DNA of 64,000 nucleotides from Halanaeroarchaeum sp. HSR-CO (GTDB lineage: Archaea; Halobacteriota; Halobacteria; Halobacteriales; Halobacteriaceae): NCBI RefSeq assembly GCF_024972755.1, contig NZ_CP087724.1, positions 806,001 through 870,000 of the forward strand. The letters run 5' to 3'. The notes below the pieces were generated by a model that was not told where the DNA came from, searched no databases, and worked only from the letters and a program-made list of their open reading frames with translations. A program made the position numbers and the translations under genes. Within the stretch, counting starts at the first letter, position 1, and each line of letters starts with the position of its first letter. This document shows positions 17,858 to 27,114 of this stretch, piece by piece.

Positions 17858-19741
17858 GTGGCTCCAGTCACCGTCGACGTCCTCGTCGTCTTCGCCATCA
17901 TCGTCGTGGCGATGGTCCTGTTCGTCACCGAGGTGGTATCGTCCGACGTGACGGCCATAGCGGTGCTCGTCTCACTCGTCGTTCTCGGCGATTACACGGG
18001 CGTCTCGGCGATCGCGGCGCTGGGGGGTTTCGCCAATCCCGCGACGGTGACGGTTATCGCCATGTACATCCTGAGCGAGGCGGTCAGGCAGACCGGCATC
18101 GTCTCCCGGGTCGGACAGTGGATCGCGGCGGACGCAGCCGGCAGCGAACGGCGGCTGCTCGGTAGCATCCTGGGGACGACCGGCGTGGCCGCCGGTTTCG
18201 TCAACAACACGCCCGTCGTGGCCGTGTTCGTCCCGATGGTCCACGACATCGCCGCCGAGACGAACATCTCCCCGTCCAAACTGTTCTTGCCGCTCTCCTA
18301 CGCGGCGATGCTCGGTGGAACGCTCACCCTCATCGGGACCTCGACGAACCTCGTGGTCAGCGACGTCGCCGGGCGGGCAGGCGCCGCCGGAGTAGCGCCC
18401 GAACTGCATGCACTGGGGATGTTCGAGTTTACGCCGCTCGGGATCGTGGTGTTCGTGGTCGGAGTGGGCTATCTCCTGACGGTGGGTCGGTGGCTCACTC
18501 CCGCGCGGGTCAGCCCGGAGACCACGCTCGTCGAGGCCTACGACGTGGAACGACATCTGGCACAGGTGGTCGTGCGCGAGGGGTCCCCCCTCGTGGGGAA
18601 CCCCGTCTCGTCGGTTCGTGATCTGCTGGCCGAACCAGTGACGACCGATGGCTCGGTCGCGGAGCCGATCGATTGCAAGCTCCTTCAGTTGGTTCGCGAC
18701 GAGGAACCTCAGCACGCGCTCTCCTCGGACGTCCCCCTCGCGGTCGGGGACGTCCTCACCGTTCGCGGCGACCGGCGGAACGTCAACCGGTTCGCCGATC
18801 GGTTCGGGCTCCGCCAGTTGCCCCACGAACGCGTCACGGCGGGCGACCTGGACGTCAGAGAGGGGCGAGGCAGTCTGGTGGAGGTCATCGTCCCGGAGGG
18901 CTCTCGACTGCACGGTGATACCGTCCACGAGGCGAACCTGGCCGGCTATCACGCCGCGCAGGTGCTCGCGGTTCGGCGCGGCGACAGCGTGCGCACCGCC
19001 GACATCGACGAGTACGAGATCGGGGTCGGCGACGCCCTCCTCGTTCAGGTCCGGGAGCGCGACCTCCGATATCTGGTCGAAAACGGCGACCTCGTGGTGG
19101 TCCGCGGACTCGGCAAAGAGCTGAGCGAGGACCGAGAACCGACGCCGCTCGAGCCCACGACACCGACCGTGTTCGCAACGGTGGCGCTGGTCGTCGTCAT
19201 CGCCGCCCTCGGCCTGCTCCCCATCTCTATCGCGGCGCTCGCGGGAGTGGTCGTTCTGTTCGCGACGGATGCGGTCTCGCCGGGAGATGCATATAGCGCG
19301 GTGAACTGGAACGTCATCTTCCTCCTCGCCGGCGTCATCCCGCTCGGGGTCGCGCTCACGAACACCGGAGGGGATGCGCTCGTTGCCGAGTTCATCAGTT
19401 CGCTCGGCATCGTCCTCCCACCAATCGGGATCCTCGGGGTGGTCTACGTGCTCACGGGATTGCTCGCAGCGATTATCACACCGGTGGCGACCGTGGTCTT
19501 GCTCACGCCGGTGGCCATCGACACCGCCATCTCGCTCGGGGTCAATCCGCTCGCGTTCGTCTTCGCCGTCCTGTTCGCGGCGAGTTCCGCGTTCATGACG
19601 CCGGTCGGCTACCAGACCAACCTCATGGTCTACGGTCCCGGCGGCTACCGGTTCTCGGACTACCTTCGGGTCGGGACGCCGCTGTTCGCGTTACTCGCCG
19701 TCGTTACGACGGTCGGGATCGTCGTCTTCTGGGGTCTGTGA
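17858..19741 (+). CDS. SLC13/DASS-type anion permease with two RCK_C (TrkA-C) domains
   Basis: The 627-residue membrane protein has two blocks of hydrophobic helices flanking a soluble centre of about 180 residues with two TrkA-C-like repeats (SPLVGNPVSSVRDL... and GSRLHGDTVHEANL...). The first half has the family motif FVNNTPVVAVFVPMV and later TLIGTSTNLVVSD; the second half ends AFMTPVGYQTNLMVYGPGGY. Proteins of this build transport sulfate or other anions, with SAC1-type members linked to sulfur. Being next to a putative sulfur-compound reductase suggests sulfate, sulfite or thiosulfate as substrate, which is inference. I chose GTG 17858 because a TATA-like GTTTTA overlaps the alternative ATG at 17831. 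The gene converges without a gap on the next gene. Confidence 0.85.
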   Translation: MAPVTVDVLVVFAIIVVAMVLFVTEVVSSDVTAIAVLVSLVVLGDYTGVSAIAALGGFANPATVTVIAMYILSEAVRQTGIVSRVGQWIAADAAGSERRLLGSILGTTGVAAGFVNNTPVVAVFVPMVHDIAAETNISPSKLFLPLSYAAMLGGTLTLIGTSTNLVVSDVAGRAGAAGVAPELHALGMFEFTPLGIVVFVVGVGYLLTVGRWLTPARVSPETTLVEAYDVERHLAQVVVREGSPLVGNPVSSVRDLLAEPVTTDGSVAEPIDCKLLQLVRDEEPQHALSSDVPLAVGDVLTVRGDRRNVNRFADRFGLRQLPHERVTAGDLDVREGRGSLVEVIVPEGSRLHGDTVHEANLAGYHAAQVLAVRRGDSVRTADIDEYEIGVGDALLVQVRERDLRYLVENGDLVVVRGLGKELSEDREPTPLEPTTPTVFATVALVVVIAALGLLPISIAALAGVVVLFATDAVSPGDAYSAVNWNVIFLLAGVIPLGVALTNTGGDALVAEFISSLGIVLPPIGILGVVYVLTGLLAAIITPVATVVLLTPVAIDTAISLGVNPLAFVFAVLFAASSAFMTPVGYQTNLMVYGPGGYRFSDYLRVGTPLFALLAVVTTVGIVVFWGL

Positions 19742-20650
19742 TCAACCGAAGAAGCCGGCGAATCTCGGGGCGGCGAACGTCAGTGTCACAGTTGGCTCCT
19801 CGTCGGTATCGATCTGGACCGACCCACCCCACTGCGAGACGAAGGTCTGGACGAAGACCAGTTCGGCATGCCCCGACTCCTGGTCGTCGGCTCCAGATTC
19901 GAGGATGGTTCGGACGTCCGCCGGCAACCCGGAGCCATTGTGTGCTAACTCGACCGTGACGGCGCCGTTCGTCCGCCCCACGGTGGCCTCGATGACCGGG
20001 TCGCTGGTGTCGTTGAAGAGGATCAGTTGCTCGAGGAGGATCTCGAATATCTCCTGGAGGTAAGTCCGTTCGGCGACCACGTCGATACCGGTATCGCTTT
20101 TCACCTCGATCGTCGCTATCGGGAAGGTCACGCGAGCGTTCTCGACCGCCCGTTCGAGGACTTCGTCGACCCGACTCCGATGTCCGAACACGAGCGGGAC
20201 CGTCGAGGTGCTCCCCGTCCCCAGTAACTCGGCGCATCGCTCGCGGAGGTTCCACCTCGTACCGTCGTGGTCGTCGGGATGCTCCGACCGACCGGGTGCC
20301 GAACCGGGGCGGACGTCGAACAGCGACCGCTGGACGTCCGCCAGCGAATCCGCCAGCAGCCGCTCCTCCGTGAGACTCCCTGCGATGACGGAGACGGCGA
20401 CGACGGCCAGCAGGTTGACCGTGGTCTCGAACACCTCGCCGAGGACGGTCTGATGGGGGTCGCTGCCACCGATCCACAGGACGAGTTCGACGGCCTGATG
20501 CGACGCCATCAGCCCGAACAGGACGGCCGCCAGGAGGATTCGGCTGTCCCGGACCACGTAGCTGAACGTCACGGCGAGCCCGGTTCCGATCAGTAGCACC
20601 GCGAGTGGAAGGAGGGTGAACATGACGAGAAACACGGTGTCCGATGGCAT
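19742..20650 (-). CDS. Membrane sensor with degenerate histidine-kinase ATPase domain
   Basis: The 302-residue protein has about four N-terminal hydrophobic helices (residues 1-100), a linker, and a C-terminal HATPase_c-like domain (about 165-300). The usual H-box histidine with its surrounding motif is not visible. The N-box (EILLEQLILFND) is divergent, and the G1 box reads HNGSGLP rather than D-x-G-x-G. It may therefore sense without normal autokinase activity, or be a haloarchaeal variant. It is the last gene of a leftward set with the zinc ferredoxin and the RnfC/PduS-like gene (65-bp gap), so it may sense redox state. Function is inferred. Confidence 0.6.
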   Translation of the reverse strand: MPSDTVFLVMFTLLPLAVLLIGTGLAVTFSYVVRDSRILLAAVLFGLMASHQAVELVLWIGGSDPHQTVLGEVFETTVNLLAVVAVSVIAGSLTEERLLADSLADVQRSLFDVRPGSAPGRSEHPDDHDGTRWNLRERCAELLGTGSTSTVPLVFGHRSRVDEVLERAVENARVTFPIATIEVKSDTGIDVVAERTYLQEIFEILLEQLILFNDTSDPVIEATVGRTNGAVTVELAHNGSGLPADVRTILESGADDQESGHAELVFVQTFVSQWGGSVQIDTDEEPTVTLTFAAPRFAGFFG

Positions 20651-20715
20651 TTCGTTTCGATCGAAGAGTCGTCTGTCGGTCGCTTAATGCGTTTGGTATC
20701 GCGGTTCGGCGCCGC

Positions 20716-21066
<351 letters not shown>

Positions 21067-21087
21067 CTAAATAGCTGTCAGCACCTG

Positions 21088-22185
21088 TCAGGTCCGCTCG
21101 ATGGTCACGTGCCCCTCCGTCACGGCCGTCACGACACCGTCGACCGACGCGTGTTGGGTAGTGCTGATTCCCCCGGGGCCAGGCTCGGCGATGACGTCGC
21201 CACGTTCGACCTCGTCGCCCGGCGAGACGGTGGCCTGGCTCCGCTCGACGACGCCCTCGAGAGCCTCGTTCGTGATGAGGGGGACCCTGACGTACGGTGG
21301 CTCCACCCGGACCGGCTCCGTCTCGAACTCCCGGCCCTTCCAGGCCGCCGGTCCGAGGATGTTGATACGGCCACCGCCGAGGGTGTTCTGTGCTGCCAGT
21401 TCGTGGTCGATGATGAGGAGACAGTTCGTCCGCTTTCGGGTACCGAACCGATCCGGCCGCCGTTCTATCTCGAAACTCCAGCCCGGCCCGCCGTCCGCCA
21501 GGACCTCGCCGTCACCGGGGCCGCCTGGACGACCCGCCTCCGCGAGCAACGTCGTCGCTGGGGTCCCAACCGGGACGTCGAGGAATCGATGGCGTGGGGT
21601 GTCGCCGTCGACGTGGACGTACTTCCGGGTGACGGGTTCGTCGTGGGCCAGCGCACGATAGATGTTGTACAGCGACTCGGTGTTCTGGACGATCCAGCCA
21701 TGATCGAGCGGGAGGTCTTTGCCGATGGTGACGTCGGCCACCATCCGCAGGAGGACACTCTCCATGCCGAACTCGTACCGGTCGTCCGTACACGCGATGA
21801 CGACGCCTGATTCGGCCGCCGGATCGAGTGGGAGGTCCGCGGGCGTGTACACCGTCGCGTCGGTACGCTCCTCGAGTGACCCGAGCCACACGCCCCGGTA
21901 GGATTCTTTGGTCCCGACGACGACCAGGTCGAGGAACTCCTCCAGGAGCCAGTCGATGATGGCCGAGAGCTCTCCCGCGTGCTCGCGGCCCAGATACCGG
22001 TCTTTGACGAAATTGGGCTCGCTCTCCTGGTGGTTGATGAGGAGGGCGTCTACCTCGTCGACGCGTTCCCACTTCGCGTACGCGGGAAATCCGGCTCCAC
22101 CGGCACCCGCCACCCCCGCATCCCGGACCGCCGATGCAAGCGTCGCTTCGTCGACGGACGCAGTCGGCAATTGGCCGTCAGCCAT
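21088..22185 (-). CDS. RnfC/PduS-like SLBB flavoprotein without iron-sulfur motif
   Basis: The 365-residue protein has a Complex-I 51-kDa/RnfC-like core with GAGGAGFPAYAKW near residue 25, a following NHQESEPNFVKDRYL acidic loop, and an SLBB-like region (about 190-240). The C-terminal barrel-sandwich domain (about 285-360, VSPGDEVERGDVIAEPGPGG) has the domain order of PduS rather than RnfC. Related proteins bind FMN and NADH and pass electrons to ferredoxin or cobalamin. No ferredoxin-type cysteine motif is present; the zinc ferredoxin encoded next may supply it in trans. Start ATG 22185 is preferred over an upstream in-frame codon at 22260, because sequence before 22185 looks like promoter. 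Confidence 0.75.
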   Translation of the reverse strand: MADGQLPTASVDEATLASAVRDAGVAGAGGAGFPAYAKWERVDEVDALLINHQESEPNFVKDRYLGREHAGELSAIIDWLLEEFLDLVVVGTKESYRGVWLGSLEERTDATVYTPADLPLDPAAESGVVIACTDDRYEFGMESVLLRMVADVTIGKDLPLDHGWIVQNTESLYNIYRALAHDEPVTRKYVHVDGDTPRHRFLDVPVGTPATTLLAEAGRPGGPGDGEVLADGGPGWSFEIERRPDRFGTRKRTNCLLIIDHELAAQNTLGGGRINILGPAAWKGREFETEPVRVEPPYVRVPLITNEALEGVVERSQATVSPGDEVERGDVIAEPGPGGISTTQHASVDGVVTAVTEGHVTIERT

Positions 22186-22308
22186 ACCCGTATATATTGG
22201 GTATCTGGTTGATAAACTCTCACAATTGACTGCTAACCGACATGAACGCCCGCCGTCCATCGGTAGTCGACTGACAGAGCGGAACTTCGGCCGGTTCGGC
22301 CGGGCCGG

Positions 22309-22896
22309 TTATTCGCGGCGCTTGCCCGCGCCAGTGCTCGGACGGACCCGCTCGGTGCCCGTGCCGCGCTTGCGGAGGCCACGGCCACGGTCACCCGCCT
22401 TCGTCAGGCCGCGAAGGGCACGCCCGTCGTGGGCGTCGTCACAGATCCAGTTGAGGTCGTCGTCGTTCTGGATGGCCGGATGATTCGGATCGAGGAGGAT
22501 CACTTCGAACCACTTCTGGCTGCCGTCTTCGCCGACCCAGTAGGAGTTGAGCACGCGGAGGTTGCGGAACTTTCGCGTCGCGCGCTCTTCGGCGATGCGC
22601 TGAAGGTTCTTCTTGCGGCCGATGCGGTTGACGCCCTGTCGCTTCGAGCGCCGGCCGGCCTTGTGCCGGGACTGGCGGGCCGTCCCCTTGCGGACGCTGA
22701 CGCGAGCGACGACGACGCCCTGTTTCGCCTTGTAGCCCAGTTCGCGGGCCGCGTCGAGGCGGGTGGGGCGCTCGATGCGTTCGATTGCACCTTCCTGTCG
22801 CCACTCCTGTTTCCGTTGCCACTGCAGCTCTGCGAGTTTCCCGTCGCCCGGGTTCTTCCAGGCGTCTTTGATGTGGGAGTAGAAGCTCCGTGCCAT
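22309..22896 (-). CDS. rpl15e: Ribosomal protein eL15
   Basis: This 195-residue protein of the large ribosomal subunit is shared by archaea and eukaryotes. It is unusually basic for this window, as expected. Typical segments are MARSFYSHIKDAWKNP at the start, VVVARVSVRKGTARQSRHKAG in the middle, and RVLNSYWVGEDG. ATG 22896 fits the conserved N-terminus; the open frame upstream of it is not conserved. It is a single-gene unit. Confidence 0.97.
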   Translation of the reverse strand: MARSFYSHIKDAWKNPGDGKLAELQWQRKQEWRQEGAIERIERPTRLDAARELGYKAKQGVVVARVSVRKGTARQSRHKAGRRSKRQGVNRIGRKKNLQRIAEERATRKFRNLRVLNSYWVGEDGSQKWFEVILLDPNHPAIQNDDDLNWICDDAHDGRALRGLTKAGDRGRGLRKRGTGTERVRPSTGAGKRRE

Positions 22897-23045
22897 GGTT
22901 GTTTGCTCGCGGGCGTTTGGTGGTTCAATCCGCACGTGGCGGATCACATCCCGTCCCGATCTGTATCGGGGGCCCGCTGGAGCCCGCTCACCAGCGAGAT
23001 ACGAACGAATCGGGGCGGTTCGAGTAAAAGGACTTCGGAATGCGG

Positions 23046-24074
23046 TCACTCGTCGGCGAGCTCCGACTCGACCGACGGATCGTGCTCGAAGCGCAGCGGT
23101 GGGGTGTCGTCGGTCGCGAGCCCGAGCAGCGTGCCCGAACGTTCGTCGTCCTCGACGGTGAAGACGACCCACACCGTCTCCGACTGGTCCGGTTTGAGCA
23201 GGATCGGGAAGCCGTCGTCGGTATCCGCGAGTTCGCGCGGGCTTCGGATGGTGTCGTTCGCGGCGAACCCGACCATCTCGGCCCCGAACGGTTTCGCCGT
23301 CTCGCCGTGATTGGTCAGACGCATGTGAACCACGACGAACTGCGACCCCTTCGGCGCCTCGTACTTCGTCTCGTTGGCGGTGGTCAGTGATGACCGCGTC
23401 TCTGCGTTCCAGGCCACCGCCACGGCGTCGTCGCCGGTCCCGGCGAGCGAGACGGCGGTCACCGTGAAGTCGTCGCCGCTACCGCCTCCCCCCAGGCCCA
23501 GCGCGTCTGCCGGGACTGCACCGATCGACCCGAGCGGGCCGAGACCGACCCCCATCGATTGGGCGCCGACTATCCCGACGGCGACGACACCGACGACGAT
23601 CAGGAGGACGGTGAGCGCTCGCGTGGGGATCGGTGGGGGAGAGGGGTGGCGCAAGACCGCCGGGACGGCCGAGGGGATCGGGAGTCGCTCGATCAGGGAG
23701 TCCGACTGCGTCGAGAACTCCTCGACGAGGTCTTCGAGTCCTTCCTCGGCCACCGTCGCTTCGAGTGCTGTGGTATCGAGCAGGTGGACGTCGTTCGCCG
23801 TTGCGATCCGCTCGGCATCGTCGCTGAACTCGCCACGCGTCGCGACGACCCCGACGTCGACGTTCTTGGCGTCGCAGATGCCGACCAGCGACTGAACGGG
23901 TTTGCCAGCGACGGTCTCGTCCTCGGCCGGGACGACGAGCATGAGTCCACGCTCGCCGCTCCCCTTGTCGCCGGTGATCATGAACTGGCCCGGGTCCTCT
24001 TCCGCGACGCCGGTGTTCCAGCCGCGTTGCTCCCAGACCTCCGAGAGGAACTCGACGAATCCCCGGTCGTCCAT
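23046..24074 (-). CDS. Restriction-endonuclease-like domain protein with membrane helix and DUF4352-type domain
   Basis: The 342-residue protein has an N-terminal Mrr-like fold (about 1-115: DRGFVEFLSEVWEQRGWNT, ITGDKGSGERGLMLVVPAED, later VGVVATRGEFSDDAERIA). A single transmembrane helix follows (about 155-180), then a Gly-rich linker and an exposed beta-rich domain resembling DUF4352/DUF4139-type lipoprotein domains (about 205-340). The nuclease-like half would be cytoplasmic and the C-terminal half extracellular. Such fusions occur in haloarchaea but their role is unknown to me. An in-frame GTG at 24086 is an alternative start. No operon partner. Confidence 0.6.
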   Translation of the reverse strand: MDDRGFVEFLSEVWEQRGWNTGVAEEDPGQFMITGDKGSGERGLMLVVPAEDETVAGKPVQSLVGICDAKNVDVGVVATRGEFSDDAERIATANDVHLLDTTALEATVAEEGLEDLVEEFSTQSDSLIERLPIPSAVPAVLRHPSPPPIPTRALTVLLIVVGVVAVGIVGAQSMGVGLGPLGSIGAVPADALGLGGGGSGDDFTVTAVSLAGTGDDAVAVAWNAETRSSLTTANETKYEAPKGSQFVVVHMRLTNHGETAKPFGAEMVGFAANDTIRSPRELADTDDGFPILLKPDQSETVWVVFTVEDDERSGTLLGLATDDTPPLRFEHDPSVESELADE

Positions 24075-24242
24075 GGCGTCGAACACAGCTTAGCCCCCCC
24101 ATCGACAGTGCGGTCGGGGATGTCCGGGCCCGTACATCGTTGCGTTGCGTATCTGTGTTTGCTCCCGGTAATAAACCATTGGGCCTGTCCCGGCCGTCCG
24201 GGTGTGATGGTTGTTTATAGGGGTCACGATACATCACCAGCC

Positions 24243-25877
24243 ATGGACAAGTGGAAGCGCCGAACGTTGCTGTATTCGGCCGCGCTGCTCGCGATCATGT
24301 TCGGCTTTGCCGTCTTCTACCACGTCGGGATGATCGTCTACGAGGGCGGGTCCGATGGCTTTCTTCACTCCCTGCAGATCGTCGTGGAGACGTTCACTAC
24401 GACGGGATTCGGCTCCGATGCGCCCTGGTCTTCGCATGTGATGAACCTGTTCGTCATCGTGATGGACCTCACGGGGGTCGCGCTCATCTTCCTCGCCTTC
24501 CCCGTTCTCGTGTTCCCCCTCCTCCAGGATGCCCTCTCCACGACGGTCCCCCGGTCAGTCGACGACGACCTCACCGACCACGTGGTGATCTGTATGTACA
24601 CACCGCGTGCCGAACCCCTGATCGACGAACTCGAATCGAGGGCCGTCCAGTACGTCATCGTCGAACCCGACCGCGACCAGGCCGTCGATCTCCTGGAGCA
24701 GGGGTACGACGTCGTGTACGGCGATCCGGAATCGGCTGCGGCCCTCGAGGGCGCTCGGCTCGGGTCGGCACGGGCGCTGGTCGCGGACCTCTCGGATCGC
24801 GTGGACACGAGCATCGTCCTCACCGCCCGCGAGGTCGACGAGGACGTCCACATCGTCAGCATCCTCGAAGATCCAGAGCACGCGAACTACCACCGTCTCG
24901 CGGGGGCCAATGACGTCCTCTCGCCCCGACCGCTCCTCGGTCGAAGTCTCGCTTCGCGAGTGACGGCCTCGGTCTCCTCGGATCTGGACAGCGGCATCGA
25001 GATCGGTGCGGATTTCGAGATCGCCGAACTGCCGGTTCATCGAGGCAGCCCGCTGGTTGGCGAGACGCTCGCGGGGAGTGGCATCCGGGAGAGCACCGGC
25101 GTCAACGTCATCGGTGCCTGGTTTCGAGGCACCTTCGAGAGCCCACCACCGCCGGACGCGACCATCACGAACGGAACCGTGCTCCTCGTCACCGGTCACG
25201 AGAAGGCACTCGAACACCTCAAAGAACGGACCCTGTCCGAGATGCGGCCGTACCAGCCTGGCGATACCGTCGTCATCGGGTACGGCCAGGTCGGGCGAAC
25301 GATCACCACTGTCCTCAAAGAGGAGGGGCTCCCCTGCACCGTCGTCGACCGGGAAGCGCACGACGGCGTCGACGTCGTCGGTGACGCGACCGACGTCGAC
25401 ACCCTCCACGAGGCTGGTTGCGAGACGGCGCGGTCTGTCATCCTCGCGTTCCCCGACGACACGACCACCGAGTTCGCGACCCTCGTCATTCGAGAGGAGT
25501 TTCCGGCGACGGAGATTATCGCCAGGGCCGACGAGAGCAGGAACGTCACGAAACTCTACCGGGCAGGAGCGGATTACGTCTCCTCACTCGCCACGGTGAG
25601 CGGGCGGATGATCGCCGGCACCATCGTGGAGGACGGCGACGTCCTCGCGTACGACAAACAGGTCGAGGTGGTCCGCACGAGTGCACCCTCGCTCGTCGGC
25701 AGGACGATCGGGGATGCGCGGGTCCGCTCGCAGACGGGGTGTACCATCATCGGCATCGACCGGGAGGGAGCGGTCCTCACTGACGTCGGGCCGGACGTCC
25801 GACTCCAGGTCGGTGACGAACTGATAATCGCCGGCACGGGGGAGGGAATCCGACGGTTCAACGAACTCCTTGGCTGA
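24243..25877 (+). CDS. Two-helix potassium channel with two RCK (TrkA-N/TrkA-C) modules
   Basis: The 544-residue protein has TM1 (about 8-30), a pore loop with TTTGFGSD acting as selectivity filter, and TM2 (about 65-90). Two cytoplasmic RCK units follow, with Rossmann motifs VVICMYTPRAEP (first, degenerate glycines) and VVIGYGQVGRTI (second), each followed by a TrkA-C domain. This is the usual ligand-gated K+ channel plan. A TATA-like GTTTATAG lies at 24211-24217, about 29 bases before the ATG, so the transcript is probably leaderless. High internal K+ is essential in salt-in haloarchaea, so a role in K+ balance is likely. Confidence 0.9.
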   Translation: MDKWKRRTLLYSAALLAIMFGFAVFYHVGMIVYEGGSDGFLHSLQIVVETFTTTGFGSDAPWSSHVMNLFVIVMDLTGVALIFLAFPVLVFPLLQDALSTTVPRSVDDDLTDHVVICMYTPRAEPLIDELESRAVQYVIVEPDRDQAVDLLEQGYDVVYGDPESAAALEGARLGSARALVADLSDRVDTSIVLTAREVDEDVHIVSILEDPEHANYHRLAGANDVLSPRPLLGRSLASRVTASVSSDLDSGIEIGADFEIAELPVHRGSPLVGETLAGSGIRESTGVNVIGAWFRGTFESPPPPDATITNGTVLLVTGHEKALEHLKERTLSEMRPYQPGDTVVIGYGQVGRTITTVLKEEGLPCTVVDREAHDGVDVVGDATDVDTLHEAGCETARSVILAFPDDTTTEFATLVIREEFPATEIIARADESRNVTKLYRAGADYVSSLATVSGRMIAGTIVEDGDVLAYDKQVEVVRTSAPSLVGRTIGDARVRSQTGCTIIGIDREGAVLTDVGPDVRLQVGDELIIAGTGEGIRRFNELLG

Positions 25878-25956
25878 TTCGACGGCCACTTTTCGCCGGT
25901 ACCCGCGACGCCATCGTGGACCTTTTATCCCGCGTCGGTGTCACAGGCTAGTCGAG

Positions 25957-27021
25957 ATGACCCCGCTGGAAGTCTCTATCCGGTTGGTCGGTGGCGTCCT
26001 CCTCATCCTCGCCAACGGCTTCTTCGTGGCCATCGAGTTCGCACTCACCCGGGCCCGTCAGTTCTCGAAGGAGGAGTTCCTCGACGGGTCACCCGGCCTC
26101 GAACGCGCCTGGGAGATGACCCAGGACCTGGAGATCTACCTCACGACCTGTCAGGTCGGCATCACCGCCTCGTCCATCGCCGTCGGCATCGTTGCCGAAC
26201 CAGCACTCGCCGCCCTGTTCGAGCCATACTTCACCGCGACCCCGCTCGCCTCCCTCGGGGCGGGTTCACTCCTCGCGTTCCTCATCATCAATCTCTTGCA
26301 CCTCACCCACGGGGAACAGACCCCGACCTACCTCGGCGTCGAGCGCTCGCGGCTGGTGAGCCGATACGGTGCGAGACCGCTGTACTGGTTCAACTGGGTG
26401 CTCTCGCCACTCATCACGCTGGGCGACTGGATCGCCAAGGCGACACTCCGGCTGTTCGGTATCGAGATGACCGGCGCCTGGCTCGAGACGGAGACGGATG
26501 CCCTGGAGAGTCGGGCGGAACTTCGCAACCGTCTCGGATCGGTGCTCGAGGCTGGTGAACTTCCCGAGGAACGTCGTACCGAGGTACTCAATGCCCTCGA
26601 CGTCGGCGAACTCCCGGTCGCCGAATTGATGGTTCCGGCCGACCAGATCGTCGCCCTCTCGACGACGGCATCCGTCGAGGAGAATCTAGAACGGATCGAA
26701 CACACGCCCCACACCAGATTCCCACTCGTCGGCGACGAACTGACGGACTTCGAGGGAATCGTCTACGCCCCGTCCATCATCGACCATTACGAACCCCTTC
26801 TCGCCGGTGAGACGACCTTCGCCGACGTCGCCGCCCCACCGATGACGCTCTCGGCCGACACCGACGTCAGCGACGCCTACGATCAGTTCCAGGCCGAGGG
26901 CCAGGAGCTCGCGCTGGTCGTTCGCGACGGTCAGGTCGTCGGACTCTTCACGGCGACCGACGCTCTGGAGGCGGTCATGGGCCAACTCGAAGACCCGCTC
27001 GACCATCGACTCGGGGACTAG
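25957..27021 (+). CDS. CNNM/CorC-family membrane protein with CBS domains
   Basis: The 354-residue protein has a DUF21-type membrane domain with four helices (residues 5-150, opening GVLLILANGFFVAIEFALTR and containing HGEQTPTYLG) followed by a paired CBS region (about 200-345, with LMVPADQIVAL). Members have been linked to Mg2+ or other cation efflux. The ATG at 25957 starts the membrane domain; the longer frame from 25870 would overlap the previous gene's stop. CCTTTTA about 32 bases upstream is a TATA candidate. The haemolysin label often given to this family is historical. Confidence 0.88.
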   Translation: MTPLEVSIRLVGGVLLILANGFFVAIEFALTRARQFSKEEFLDGSPGLERAWEMTQDLEIYLTTCQVGITASSIAVGIVAEPALAALFEPYFTATPLASLGAGSLLAFLIINLLHLTHGEQTPTYLGVERSRLVSRYGARPLYWFNWVLSPLITLGDWIAKATLRLFGIEMTGAWLETETDALESRAELRNRLGSVLEAGELPEERRTEVLNALDVGELPVAELMVPADQIVALSTTASVEENLERIEHTPHTRFPLVGDELTDFEGIVYAPSIIDHYEPLLAGETTFADVAAPPMTLSADTDVSDAYDQFQAEGQELALVVRDGQVVGLFTATDALEAVMGQLEDPLDHRLGD

Positions 27022-27114
27022 GGAGCGTCGACTGGTGGGGTTTTTCCGCCATGGGGCGGGCGGTGCCGTCGTCTCGTGGGCAGCGTTTTGCGTTCGCAGG
27101 CCCTACCACGATCC

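Noticed and set aside
22186-22260. Upstream 25-codon extension of the RnfC/PduS-like gene.
   Set aside because: The segment contains AT-rich promoter-like sequence (around GTATATATTGGG) and no conserved residues.
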